Shown: in pieces, positions 44,250 through 55,842 of the stretch
How the letters are laid out: each line of letters begins with the position of its first letter
How positions within the stretch are numbered: the stretch's first letter is position 1
Assembly: GCF_002127225.1 (NCBI RefSeq)
Contig: NZ_NFUR01000002.1
Span: forward strand, 744,001 to 808,000
Reading direction: 5' to 3'
Origin: Sphingomonas sp. IBVSS2
GTDB taxonomy: Bacteria > Pseudomonadota > Alphaproteobacteria > Sphingomonadales > Sphingomonadaceae
Length of the DNA stretch: 64,000 nt
Notes under the pieces: model-generated
What the model saw: only the letters and a program-made list of their open reading frames with translations
Databases searched by the model: none
What the model was told of the DNA's origin: nothing
Made by a program: the position numbers and the translations under genes

Positions 44250-47200
44250 AGCCCGTCCCCTCCATCCGCTGAAGGGCAACCAGAGCCGGGCGAGCGATCC
44301 GGAGCGGCACGTCTGGCTGTCCGCCTCGGCCGGCACGGGCAAGACCCAGGTGCTCGCGGCGCGTGTCTGGCGCCTGTTGCTGCACGGCACCGATCCGGGC
44401 GCGATCCTCTGCCTCACCTTCACCAAGGCGGGTGCCGCCGAAATGTCGGAGCGGATCACGAGCCGCCTCGCCCGATGGGTGCGCATCGACGAGGGGAGCC
44501 TGCGCGCCGATCTTGCCGCGCTTGGCGAGACCGCGACGCCGCAGATGATCGGCAAGGCCCGCCAGCTCTTCGCCAAGGTGCTCGATGCGCCCGGCGGCGG
44601 CATCCGCATCCAGACGATCCACAGCTTCTGCCAGTCGCTGCTCGCCGCTTTTCCGATGGAGGCGGGGCTGGTCCCCGGCTTCCGTCCGCTCGACCAGCGC
44701 GAGGAAGCGGTGCTGGCGCGCGAGGCGTTGGCCGAGATGCTGGTCGATGCCGAGCGCGAGGGGCGCGGCTGGATCGTCGACGCGGTGGGTGCGCTGTCGC
44801 TGCGGCTGGGCGAGGGCAAGGCCGAGGCCTTCCTCAAGGCCTGTGCCAGGGAAGGCGAGGCGCTGGCCGAGCTGCCGATCCTGATCCAGCCTTTCCTGCG
44901 CGAGGCGCTTGGCCTGCCCGGGGGCGATGTGGACGCCGAGATCGCCCGGCGCTGTGCCGATGGAGTGTTCGATCTGGGAAGCTTGCGCGCCCTCACGGTG
45001 ATGAACGCCGACTGGGGCACCGCGCGGGGCCTGGAACGGGCCGACATCGCCGCGGCCTGGCTGTCCAGATCCCCCGAGGCGCGCGCCGCAAGCCTCGCCG
45101 ACCTCCATTCGATCTGGGCCACGGCCAAGGGCGAGCCGCGTTCCTTCGGCAAGGGCCAGGCGCCGCAGGACCCGGCGTATGCCGATCATGCGATGCGGCT
45201 GTTCGAAAGCTGCGCGGAACTGCTCGGCATGAAGACCCAGGCCGCCTATGCGGACCTGCTTGCTTCGGGCCTCGAGGCCGGCCGAGTCTATGCCGAGACC
45301 TATGCACGGGCCAAGCGCCGGCTCGGCGCGGTCGATTTCAACGACCTGATCCACCGCACCGTCGCCCTGCTCGCCGAGCCCGGCATGGGCGAATGGGTGC
45401 GCTTCAAGCTCGATTCCGCGACCGAGCATGTCCTGATCGACGAGGCGCAGGACACCAATCCCCAGCAATGGGCGATCGTCAGCGCGATCGCCGACGAGTT
45501 CTTCGTCGGCGAGGGTGCACGCGCGGAGACGGTCCGCACCCTGTTCACCGTCGGCGACTACAAGCAGGCGATCTTCGGCTTCCAGGGCACCGACCCGATC
45601 TTCTTCCGTGCCGCCTTCGAGCGCTTTCTGGCAAAGTCGCGCATCCACCCCGATCCGGACTTCGACATGGCGCCGCGCGAAGTGGAGGAGCTGTCGCTCA
45701 CCCACAGCTTCCGCTCGACCCGGCCGGTGCTCGAATTCGTCGACGCCGCGATCGGTGCGCTGCCGATGCCGGGCATGGGCGAGCTTTCCGATGTCGAGCC
45801 GCATGCCAGCGAAGTGCCCGGGCCGGGCACCGTGACGCTGTGGCCGCCGGTCACCGAAGGCGGCAGCGAGGCCGATGAGGAGGCGTGGGTGAGCGATGCC
45901 ACCCGCAAGCTCGCCGGCGACATCGCCCGGGCGATCAAGGGCTGGATCGGCACGCTCGACCTGGAGAGCAAGGGCCGCAAGCTGGCGCCCGAGGATGTGA
46001 TGATCCTGGTCAAGCGCCGCGGCGAGCTGGCCTCGCTGATCGTCGCGCGCCTCTATGCCGAGGATGTGCCGGTGGCGGGCGTCGATCGGCTGCGGCTGAA
46101 CGCGCCGCTGGCGGTGCAGGACCTGCTTGCCGCCATCCGTTTCGCGCTCCAGCCCGAGGACGATCTGTCGCTGGCGTCGCTGCTGGTCTCGCCGCTGATC
46201 GGCTGGAGCCAGGAAGCGCTGATGGATGCTGCCGTCCGCGAGCGTGGCGGGCTCTGGCGGCACCTGCGCAACACCCAGCCTCCGGAGCGCCTCGCGCCGC
46301 TATACGCGCTGCTCGCCCGGGCCGATATCGCCACGCCCTATCGCTTTCTGGAGGAACTGCTTTCCGGCCCGCTCGACGGCCGCCGCAAGCTGCTCCGCCG
46401 CCTGGGCGAGGAAGCCCGCGATCCGATCGAGGAACTGCTCAACGCGGCGCTCAACTTCGAGAAGCTGGCGACGCCGTCGCTGCAGCGCTTCCTCGACTGG
46501 TTCGATCGCGGCGACGTCGAGATCGTCCGCGACGCGGCCCAGCCCCAGGCGGCGGTGCGCGTGATGACCGCGCATGGCGCCAAGGGCCTCCAGGCGCCCC
46601 TGGTCATCCTTGCCGACGCCACGGTCGATCCGACCCGCTCCCCCCGCGACTTCCTGCATTGGGAACCGTCCACAGCGCCCGGAAAGCTGCCCATCTTCCG
46701 GCCCCGTGCCGCTGAGCGCGGCGTGCTGGGGCCGGTCCTCGAACATGCCGATGCGCGCGAACTCAGCGAGCATTGGCGCCTGTTCTACGTGGCTGCCACC
46801 CGCGCCGAGGAACGGCTGGTCGTGGCCGGCGCCCTGGGGCCCCAGGCCAAGGGCGTTCCTCCCCAGAAGAGCTGGTACGCCGCCAGCGCCGCCGCACTCG
46901 ACGCCCTGGGCGTGGCCGAGGGGGAGATCCGCGAGTTCAAGGGATCGCAGCCCCAGGCGCCGCTTCCCGCCCGGCCTGGACCGGCACAGGGGCCCGTTGC
47001 GGCGGTGGCGCTTCCCGAATGGGCACGCCGCCCCGCGCCCGAAGAAGCCCGCCCGCCGCGCCCGCTCGCGCCCTCCGCGCTGGGCGATGACGCGGTCGCC
47101 GACCCGCCGCCCACGCCCGCGCTGCGGGCCGCCGCCGAGCGCGGCCGGCTCCTGCATGCGCTGTTCGAGCGATTGCCGTCGGTTGGCGCGGACGAACGCG

Positions 47201-47664
47201 CTTCCGCCGCCGAGCGCTGGCTGGCCGGGGCGGGGGGCATCACCGATCCCGCCCTGCGCGCCGAGCTCGTCGCCGCGGCCCTGGCGGTCACCGAGGATCC
47301 GCGTTTTGCCGAGCTGTTCGGGCCCGCGTCCCTGGGCGAGGCGCCCATCGCCGCGGTGCTGGGGGACGGGCTGGTCGTCTCGGGCACGGTCGACCGGCTG
47401 GTGGTCACGGCCGGCCATGTCCGGGTGATCGACTTCAAGACCGGCCGCCGCGCGCCCGCGTCGCTGGACGAGATTCCGCCCTATCATCTCCGGCAGATGG
47501 CGGCCTATGTCGCGGCGCTGGCGGTGATCTTCCCGGCGCGCACGATCGAGGCGGGGCTGCTCTATGCGGCAGGGCCGGTGCTCCATCTCCTGCCGGCCGA
47601 TCTGCTCTCGGCGCACAAGCCGGGCTTCACGGATATGGAGCAAAGCTTGGGCTTGCGCGCTTGA
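44242..47664 (+). CDS. addA: Helicase-nuclease AddA
   Basis: 1140 residues from GTG 44242. UvrD-type helicase: Walker A SASAGTGKTQVLAARV (about 30-45), motif II HVLIDEAQDTNPQQW, motif III FTVGDYKQAIFGFQ, motif IV/V VMTAHGAKGLQAPLVILAD, motif VI FYVAATRAEERLVV. The C-terminal nuclease has RGRLLHALFERLP, SGTVDRLVV, RVIDFKTGRR (PD-DxK). The active partner of AddB in double-strand-break repair. Confidence 0.96.
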   Translation: MTEARPLHPLKGNQSRASDPERHVWLSASAGTGKTQVLAARVWRLLLHGTDPGAILCLTFTKAGAAEMSERITSRLARWVRIDEGSLRADLAALGETATPQMIGKARQLFAKVLDAPGGGIRIQTIHSFCQSLLAAFPMEAGLVPGFRPLDQREEAVLAREALAEMLVDAEREGRGWIVDAVGALSLRLGEGKAEAFLKACAREGEALAELPILIQPFLREALGLPGGDVDAEIARRCADGVFDLGSLRALTVMNADWGTARGLERADIAAAWLSRSPEARAASLADLHSIWATAKGEPRSFGKGQAPQDPAYADHAMRLFESCAELLGMKTQAAYADLLASGLEAGRVYAETYARAKRRLGAVDFNDLIHRTVALLAEPGMGEWVRFKLDSATEHVLIDEAQDTNPQQWAIVSAIADEFFVGEGARAETVRTLFTVGDYKQAIFGFQGTDPIFFRAAFERFLAKSRIHPDPDFDMAPREVEELSLTHSFRSTRPVLEFVDAAIGALPMPGMGELSDVEPHASEVPGPGTVTLWPPVTEGGSEADEEAWVSDATRKLAGDIARAIKGWIGTLDLESKGRKLAPEDVMILVKRRGELASLIVARLYAEDVPVAGVDRLRLNAPLAVQDLLAAIRFALQPEDDLSLASLLVSPLIGWSQEALMDAAVRERGGLWRHLRNTQPPERLAPLYALLARADIATPYRFLEELLSGPLDGRRKLLRRLGEEARDPIEELLNAALNFEKLATPSLQRFLDWFDRGDVEIVRDAAQPQAAVRVMTAHGAKGLQAPLVILADATVDPTRSPRDFLHWEPSTAPGKLPIFRPRAAERGVLGPVLEHADARELSEHWRLFYVAATRAEERLVVAGALGPQAKGVPPQKSWYAASAAALDALGVAEGEIREFKGSQPQAPLPARPGPAQGPVAAVALPEWARRPAPEEARPPRPLAPSALGDDAVADPPPTPALRAAAERGRLLHALFERLPSVGADERASAAERWLAGAGGITDPALRAELVAAALAVTEDPRFAELFGPASLGEAPIAAVLGDGLVVSGTVDRLVVTAGHVRVIDFKTGRRAPASLDEIPPYHLRQMAAYVAALAVIFPARTIEAGLLYAAGPVLHLLPADLLSAHKPGFTDMEQSLGLRA

Positions 47665-47718
47665 CCCTGCGAGGTGCCATCATAGATTAGCGGCCAACAT
47701 CGTATCAGGAGTTTGACC

Positions 47719-48063
47719 ATGGCCACCAAGGCGACAACCGACGCCAGCTTTTCCGCAGACGTTCTCGAGGCCGACAAGCCCGTGCTCGTCGATTTCTGGG
47801 CGGAATGGTGCGGGCCGTGCAAGATCATCGCCCCGGCGCTCGAGGAACTGGCCGAGGAACTGGCCGACAGGGTCGAGATCATCAAGATCGACATCGACGA
47901 GAATCCCGACGCGCCGACCAAGTACGGCGTGCGCGGCATTCCCACCATGATCCTGTTCAAGGACGGCCAGCCGGCGGCGACCCAGGTGGGCGCGATGCCG
48001 AAGAGCGCGATCAAGCAGTGGGTCGAGCGCTCGCTGACTGCGGGCGCATCCACCGCCGCCTGA
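47719..48063 (+). CDS. trxA: Thioredoxin
   Basis: 114 residues from ATG 47719 with AGGAG seven bases upstream. Redox centre FWAEWCGPCKI (WCGPC at about residue 31-35), cis-Pro in GVRGIPTMILF. Cytoplasmic disulfide reductase. The 54-base gap from addA and same orientation repeat the addA-trxA neighbourhood of other alphaproteobacteria. Confidence 0.97.
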   Translation: MATKATTDASFSADVLEADKPVLVDFWAEWCGPCKIIAPALEELAEELADRVEIIKIDIDENPDAPTKYGVRGIPTMILFKDGQPAATQVGAMPKSAIKQWVERSLTAGASTAA

Positions 48064-48086
48064 GAGCCCGGCGCCATATTCTCCAC

Positions 48087-48114
48087 CATCATCCCCGCGC
48101 AGGCGGGGATGACG
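48087..48114. repeat. REP-like palindrome, copy 4
   Basis: CATCATCCCCGC pairs with GCGGGGATGACG around GCAG, 24 bases past the trxA stop and between convergent trxA and argJ. Confidence 0.78.
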
Positions 48115-48182
48115 GGGTTTGGCGATTGAGGCCCCGGATCATGGCGGCGCGGCAGTGTCGTGGGGCTTGCGCCCCGCCATGC

Positions 48183-49409
48183 TCAGCTGCGGTAATCCGC
48201 GTTGATCGAGATGTAGCCGTGCGTCAGGTCGCAGGTCCACACGGTGGCGCGGCCCTCGCCGAGACCCAGTTCGACGCCGATCTCGATCTCGCGGCCCTTG
48301 AGGTGCGCGGCGACCGGCGCCTCGTCATAGCCTTCCACCGCCAGGCCGTCGCGCGCCACCTGGGTGGTGCCGAAGCGGATGGCGAGCCGGTCGCGTTCGG
48401 CGGGTTCGCCGGCCTTGCCCACCGCCATCACCACGCGCCCCCAATTGGCGTCCTCGCCGGCGATCGCGGTCTTCACCAGCGGCGAATTGGCGATCGACAT
48501 GGCGATGCGGTGCGCGCTGGCATCGCTTTCCGCGCCCTCTACGGTGATCTCGATCAGCTTCTGCGCGCCTTCGCCGTCGCGGACGACGAGCAGGGCGAGC
48601 TGGTGGCACAGGTCCTGGAGCGCGGCGCGGAACGCATCGGCGCCGTCATCCCCGTCGCCCGCCAGCACCGTATTGCCCGCGCTGCCGGTGGCGAAGGCGA
48701 GCACGGTGTCGCTGGTCGAGGTATCGCCGTCCACGGTGATGCACGAGAAAGTCTTGCGGTTGGCATCGCCCAGCGCGGCCTGCAAGAAGGCCGGATCGAC
48801 CGCGGCATCGGTGAAGACGAAGCCGAGCATCGTCGCCATGTCTGGCGCGATCATGCCCGATCCCTTGATGATGCCGATCAGATTGACGGTCTTGCCCCCG
48901 ACCACGGCGCGCGTGACCGCGCCCTTGGCGAAGGTATCGGTGGTCATGATCGTGGCGGCGGCGTCTTCCCAGCTGCAGGGTGCGGCGCCGAAGACATTGT
49001 CGAGGCCGGCTTCGGCCTTGTCGATCGGCAGCGGCACGCCGATCACGCCGGTGGAAGCGACGAATATGTCGGAGGGCAGGCAGCCTAGGTGCGCGGCGGC
49101 GCGGGCGGCGATCGCCTCCACCGCGGCACGGCCGCGATTGCCGGTGAAGGCGTTGGAATTGCCCGCATTCACCACAAGCGCGCGCGCCTCGCCCAGCGGC
49201 AGCGCCTTGCGGCACCATTCCACCTCGGGCGAGGGGCATTTGCTGCCCGTAAGCACGCCCGCCACCGCCGTTCCCGGCACCAGCTCGATGAAGGTCAGGT
49301 CGCAGCGATCCCAGTTCTTGTATCGCGCCCGGGCGACGCGCGCGGTGACGCCGGGGATGGCCGGCAGGGCCGGGAAGGGAAGCGCGAGCGGGGAGCGTTC
49401 GATGGACAT
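48183..49409 (-). CDS. argJ: Bifunctional ornithine acetyltransferase / N-acetylglutamate synthase
   Basis: 408 residues from ATG 49409 (MSIERSPLALPFPALPAIPGV). ArgJ recycles the acetyl group in arginine synthesis and may also acetylate glutamate. The precursor self-cleaves before the Thr of KGSGMIAPDMATMLGF to give alpha and beta chains. Other family blocks: VVNAGNSNAFTG, STGVIGVPLPID and the C-terminal WTCDLTHGYISINADYRS. Confidence 0.96.
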   Translation of the reverse strand: MSIERSPLALPFPALPAIPGVTARVARARYKNWDRCDLTFIELVPGTAVAGVLTGSKCPSPEVEWCRKALPLGEARALVVNAGNSNAFTGNRGRAAVEAIAARAAAHLGCLPSDIFVASTGVIGVPLPIDKAEAGLDNVFGAAPCSWEDAAATIMTTDTFAKGAVTRAVVGGKTVNLIGIIKGSGMIAPDMATMLGFVFTDAAVDPAFLQAALGDANRKTFSCITVDGDTSTSDTVLAFATGSAGNTVLAGDGDDGADAFRAALQDLCHQLALLVVRDGEGAQKLIEITVEGAESDASAHRIAMSIANSPLVKTAIAGEDANWGRVVMAVGKAGEPAERDRLAIRFGTTQVARDGLAVEGYDEAPVAAHLKGREIEIGVELGLGEGRATVWTCDLTHGYISINADYRS

Positions 49410-49736
49410 GCGAGGACCTGTTGCTGAGCTGGCGCCCGCTTCGGGCAAGCAGGGGGAAAGATCAAATGCTTTCGGCTCCAGGCTGCGGAGCTGCAGCGCG
49501 GAGCCGGGCACGGGCGACGCCGCGCCCCGATGCCATTGCCTGCGAGCGGACGACAGCGAAGATCGCCATGCCGGATCTCTCCGCCCAGATCCGCCCGAGG
49601 CCGGACGGCCGGATGGTCATCCTGGGGGGCGAGGCGACGAAATAGCCCGGGGCCGGATCGGTCGTTGCGGCCCGATGGACATCGGCGGCGCCGGTGATAG
49701 CAATGCGTCAGTCGCCGAATACATGAAAGGCATCCG
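49410..49736. other. 327-bp stretch without a supported gene
   Basis: Between argJ and a small secreted protein. Reading frames here are short, lack ribosome sites and have Arg-rich antisense-like composition. No tRNA, hairpin terminator or repeat was seen. It probably holds the promoters of both divergent genes. Confidence 0.5.
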
Positions 49737-50042
49737 ATGATTCTCGCTACCCTCCTGGCCCTTGCCGGACAGACGGCGCCGGTCGCGCCGGCCCCCATCA
49801 TGACGATCACCGTGCAGAAGCTGCCCGCGAGCTACACCAAGGCGCCGGTGGTCCATCTCGACTTCGACAAGCAGGGCGCGGTCTCGGCCTGCACCGTCGA
49901 ACAGTCGAGCGGCAGTGCGGGCATCGACAAGGTGGCCTGCCAGCAGGTGCAGACGCTCAAATTGCCGGCCGAGAGCGGCAAGGCGCCGGAATCGCGCTCG
50001 GCTTCGGTGGATTTCGTCGCGGGCGGTGCCACGGCGCAATGA
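49737..50042 (+). CDS. Small secreted protein with TonB-C-like fold
   Basis: 101 residues from ATG 49737 with AAAGG upstream. A short signal peptide is followed by one domain: TITVQKLPASYT, VHLDFDKQGAVSACTVEQSSGSAGIDKVACQQVQTLKLP. The strand-CTV-SSG-ID-C pattern resembles the C-terminal domain of sphingomonad TonB-like proteins, but the membrane anchor and proline linker are absent, so it is not a working energy transducer. The two cysteines could form a disulfide. Function unknown. Confidence 0.55.
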   Translation: MILATLLALAGQTAPVAPAPIMTITVQKLPASYTKAPVVHLDFDKQGAVSACTVEQSSGSAGIDKVACQQVQTLKLPAESGKAPESRSASVDFVAGGATAQ

Positions 50043-50136
50043 TCCGCGCGGGCCGGGGCAGGCTTTGCCCCGGCCCGTTCCGGCCCGCGACAGGCGGATA
50101 CTCGCTTTCGATTGGACGAAGGCGATCGGAATTACT

Positions 50137-50457
50137 ATGTCGCCGAAAGCGTGCCCCATGATCTTGGGGCGCCGGAACATTTGCGAGCTTCGTTTCTTGG
50201 AATTGCTGCTTCTCCTCACTGCCTTTCTCGCGAGCCTGACCGGTGCCGGTTCGGCCGATCGCGGCGGACTTCGGCAGATGCAGGGCGTGGCGGTGGTCCA
50301 GGCCGCCCAGGCGGCGCAGGCGGCGGTGCTTCCGGCCCGTCGCGCGGCGCCCGCGCTCCCCGTGCCGCTGCTGCGGCCTGAACGGGTTCTTCCGCTCGCG
50401 GCCGTGCGGAACGCGCCCGCCGCCCTGCGCCTGCCCTTCGAGCGCCGGCTCGAATGA
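50137..50457 (+). CDS. Possible small membrane/secreted protein upstream of secA
   Basis: 106 residues from ATG 50137 (or ATG 50158). A strong hydrophobic segment LRFLELLLLLTAFLASLTGAGSA is followed by an Ala/Val/Pro/Arg-rich region with repeated AAQAAQAAVLP. The next gene is secA, 114 bases on, and both may share a promoter. The composition is consistent with a translated small membrane protein, but ribosome sites are weak. Confidence 0.42.
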   Translation: MSPKACPMILGRRNICELRFLELLLLLTAFLASLTGAGSADRGGLRQMQGVAVVQAAQAAQAAVLPARRAAPALPVPLLRPERVLPLAAVRNAPAALRLPFERRLE

Positions 50458-50571
50458 GCTTCCTCGCGGCCCGCTGAACCCGGCGGCCGTTCTTTCCGTT
50501 TTCGCATTCAAGCGGGCGCCGGCCGCAGCGGCGCGCCCGTCCGACCACCCTAGACATAGACTGGAAAATCC

Positions 50572-53313
<2,742 letters not shown>

Positions 53314-53325
53314 GGGCCAAAAAAT

Positions 53326-53352
53326 CCTCCCTCGCTCGAAGAGCGGGGGAGG
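53326..53352 (+). terminator. Hairpin after secA
   Basis: CCTCCCTCGCTC and GAGCGGGGGAGG form an imperfect stem over GAA starting 13 bases past the secA stop, without a T-run. A second hairpin, GCCATTTGC with GCAAATGGC, lies at 53430-53450. Either could end secA or the convergent lipoprotein gene. Confidence 0.35.
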
Positions 53353-53487
53353 GGGATCGCCGGCAGGGGCGATGGTGGAGGAGGAACCGCCCTCCACATT
53401 CCATTTTCGCCTGGGGCCAGGGGCCCTCCGCCATTTGCCGGGCAAATGGCCCTCCTCCCCCGTTTCGCGAGGGAGGAGTTTCTCGGC

Positions 53488-54084
53488 CTATTTCGTGGTC
53501 GGCATCTGGATCGACGGACCCAGGCGGCTGACCACTTCGTGCGCATCGAAGGCACGCAGGTTGTCGGAGGGCTTGGGGCCCTTGCCCATCACCACTTCGG
53601 CCATCGCCTCATATTGCGTGACGGTGCGATAGTCCCAGTCGCGGTCGCGCCAGAAGGGATCGTCGAAGAACGGATCCCAGCTGCGCCAGCCCCAGCGCGG
53701 GCCGCGATAGAAGCGCCAGGACGGGCTCCAATAGCCCCAGGGCCCGGGACCCCAGGCACCCGGCTCGCGCACGATATCGGTCTTCTTCTCGGTATCGCGG
53801 TCGGACAGGATGAAGTGATCGAAGCCCTGCTGGAGCGTCAGCTCGGCGGCACGATAGAGCAGGTAACGCTCGACCGTCTCGCGCGAGGTGAGGCTGTTGC
53901 CGGAGAAGCTGATGCGGAAGCGATTGCTTTCGATCTGCGTGTCCGAATAGCCGTTGCGGACAGCGGTGCCGTTGCCGGTGGCAGGCTGATAGGGGGTCGC
54001 GGTCATACAGGCGGACAGCGAGATGCTGCCGGCGAGGATGAGAGCAAGCGCTGCGAACCGGGGGCGCTTGGGAGTTCTCAACAT
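53488..54084 (-). CDS. CC0125/CC1285-type lipoprotein
   Basis: 198 residues. Lipoprotein signal LALILAGSISLSAC (Cys about 26). The folded part starts at NGYSDTQIESNRFRISFSGN and contains RYLLYRAAELTLQQGFDHFIL, the signature of a family named after Caulobacter proteins. A Trp/Pro/Gly-rich insertion (WGPGPWGYWSPSWRF, WGWRSWDPFFDD) sits in the middle. Envelope location; function unknown. Confidence 0.75.
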   Translation of the reverse strand: MLRTPKRPRFAALALILAGSISLSACMTATPYQPATGNGTAVRNGYSDTQIESNRFRISFSGNSLTSRETVERYLLYRAAELTLQQGFDHFILSDRDTEKKTDIVREPGAWGPGPWGYWSPSWRFYRGPRWGWRSWDPFFDDPFWRDRDWDYRTVTQYEAMAEVVMGKGPKPSDNLRAFDAHEVVSRLGPSIQMPTTK

Positions 54085-54206
54085 GGTTCCTCCGAAGTTA
54101 AAGTCTGGGCACTGCTATGACGGAACGAACGCGTGCCGGCAGGGATGTGTCCACGATGGAGCGTGGCATATCCGCGATTGACGGAGGCTGAACAACCCAT
54201 GCCAAA

Positions 54207-54719
54207 TCACGCCAGGCGTTCGGGAACTTCCATCGCGTCCTCGGCGAGCGTGTCGCGAGGCGCCATGGCTTCCCAGGGGAAGACGAACCAGTCCTTGTCG
54301 ACCGAGCGATCGATCCTGCGGGAGCGATAGTCGACCTGCTGCGAGGAGCGGAGATTGTCGAGCAGCACGGCGAAGCGGATGCGGCTGGCGATCGCGCCTT
54401 CGCCGGCAAGCGCGTTGCGGATCTCGCCGATCGTCTTGCCGCTGTCGTTGATGTCCTCGACGAACAGCAGCCGGTCGCCGTCGCGCGTCCGCCGGGCGAG
54501 CACCGAGACCAACTCCTCGCCGAACTGGGCGATCCTGGTCGAATGGTCGATCGAGACGAGCGGCAGGCCCATGCGGTGCGACAGGAACACCGCCGGCGTC
54601 AGCCCGCCGCGGCCGACGCCGACCAGCAGCGTCGGGTTCCAGGCTTCGGCGGCGGCGGCGATGGCGTGGACGCCCGCCACCATCTCCGCATGGGTGAAAT
54701 GGGTGAAGACGATGCTCAA
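54207..54719 (-). CDS. Purine phosphoribosyltransferase (Gpt/HGPRT-like)
   Basis: 170 residues from a TTG at 54719 that overlaps the deaminase stop (TTGA); this gives the N-terminus MSIVFTHFTHAEMVAGVHAI. The PRPP-binding loop LLFVEDINDSGKTIGEI is clear, as is LLVGVGRGGLTPAVFLSHRM. The fold is that of xanthine-guanine or hypoxanthine phosphoribosyltransferases. Beside an adenine deaminase, hypoxanthine is the likely base, giving IMP. Confidence 0.85.
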   Translation of the reverse strand: MSIVFTHFTHAEMVAGVHAIAAAAEAWNPTLLVGVGRGGLTPAVFLSHRMGLPLVSIDHSTRIAQFGEELVSVLARRTRDGDRLLFVEDINDSGKTIGEIRNALAGEGAIASRIRFAVLLDNLRSSQQVDYRSRRIDRSVDKDWFVFPWEAMAPRDTLAEDAMEVPERLA

Positions 54720-55732
54720 GCGTGTTCCTCCGCATAGGCGTCGACCCGCGCAAGATGCACGGCGACTTCGTCGTCGGAAAGAAAGGAGCCCAGGAAACTG
54801 TTCCGCGCCAGCGTCACCAGGTCGCGGCGGCTGAGGTCGCGGCCCCGGGCGATCGCCCGGTAATTGTCGGCGACATAGCCGCCGAAATAGGCGGGATCGT
54901 CCGAATTGACCGTGGCGCGCAGGCCCAGTTGCAGCATCCGGTCGATCGGGTGTGCGTCGACCGAGGCGACGTTGCACAGCTTGACGTTGGAAAGCGGGCA
55001 GACGGTGAGCGTCATCGAGGAGCGGGCGAGGCGCGCGACCAGCGCCGAATCCTCGAGGCTGCGATTGCCATGGTCGAGCCGGTCGATCGCCAACAGGTCG
55101 AGCGCCTCGGCGACATATTCGGGCGGCCCTTCCTCGCCGGCATGGGCGACGCGCTTGAGCCCCATCGCGGCGGCCGCGGCGAAGACGCGCTCGAACTTGG
55201 CGGGGGGATGGCCGAGCTCGGACGAATCCAGGCCGACGCCGGCGATCCGGTCGAGCCAGGGCTGGGCCTGGGTCAGCGTCTTGAAGGCATCCTCCTCGTC
55301 CAGGTGGCGCAGGAAGCAGAGGATCAGCTTGGAAGTGATCCCGAGCCGTGCCTCGGCCGCCTCCATGCCGGCGAGCAGCCCGTTGGCGACCACTCCGAAC
55401 GGAATGCCCCGATGGGTGTGCGTCTGCGGATCGAAGAAGATCTCGGCATGGACGACCCCGTCCTGCGCCACCCGCTCGAAATAGGCGAGGGCGAGGTCGT
55501 GGAAATCCTCCTTGGTGCGCAGCACGTCGGCGCCGGCATAATAGATGTCGAGGAAATCCTGGAGGTTCGAGAATTCATAGGCGGCCCGCACTTCCTCCAC
55601 CGAGGCAAAGGGAATGGCGACGCCGTTGCGCCGGGCAAAGGCGAACATCTGCTCGGGCTCCAGGCTGCCTTCGATGTGCAGGTGAAGTTCCGCCTTGGGC
55701 AGTCCGGCGATGAACGTGTCGAGGTCGTGCAT
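54716..55732 (-). CDS. Adenine (or adenosine) deaminase
   Basis: 338 residues from ATG 55732 (MHDLDTFIAGLPKAELHLHIEG). Metal ligands in LHLHIEGSLEPEQ, the catalytic Glu/His region in VAHAGEEGPPEYVAEAL, DHGNRSL and the Asp of VNSDDPAYFGGYVADNY. The SDDPAYFGGY segment and the start HLHIEGSLEPEQMFAFARRN are those of the fungal-type adenine deaminases (Aah1 group) rather than classical adenosine deaminase, so adenine to hypoxanthine is favoured. Translationally coupled to the phosphoribosyltransferase. Confidence 0.85.
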   Translation of the reverse strand: MHDLDTFIAGLPKAELHLHIEGSLEPEQMFAFARRNGVAIPFASVEEVRAAYEFSNLQDFLDIYYAGADVLRTKEDFHDLALAYFERVAQDGVVHAEIFFDPQTHTHRGIPFGVVANGLLAGMEAAEARLGITSKLILCFLRHLDEEDAFKTLTQAQPWLDRIAGVGLDSSELGHPPAKFERVFAAAAAMGLKRVAHAGEEGPPEYVAEALDLLAIDRLDHGNRSLEDSALVARLARSSMTLTVCPLSNVKLCNVASVDAHPIDRMLQLGLRATVNSDDPAYFGGYVADNYRAIARGRDLSRRDLVTLARNSFLGSFLSDDEVAVHLARVDAYAEEHA

Positions 55733-55842
55733 CGCCGGAACATCGCAGGCGGGGCACGGAGTCGCAAGGGGAGTGGTGTGGGCTCCTTGCAATGTAGGAT
55801 TTCTAATGTTCTCCATTTGTTCTGATTAAGTGGAGAAAAGAT

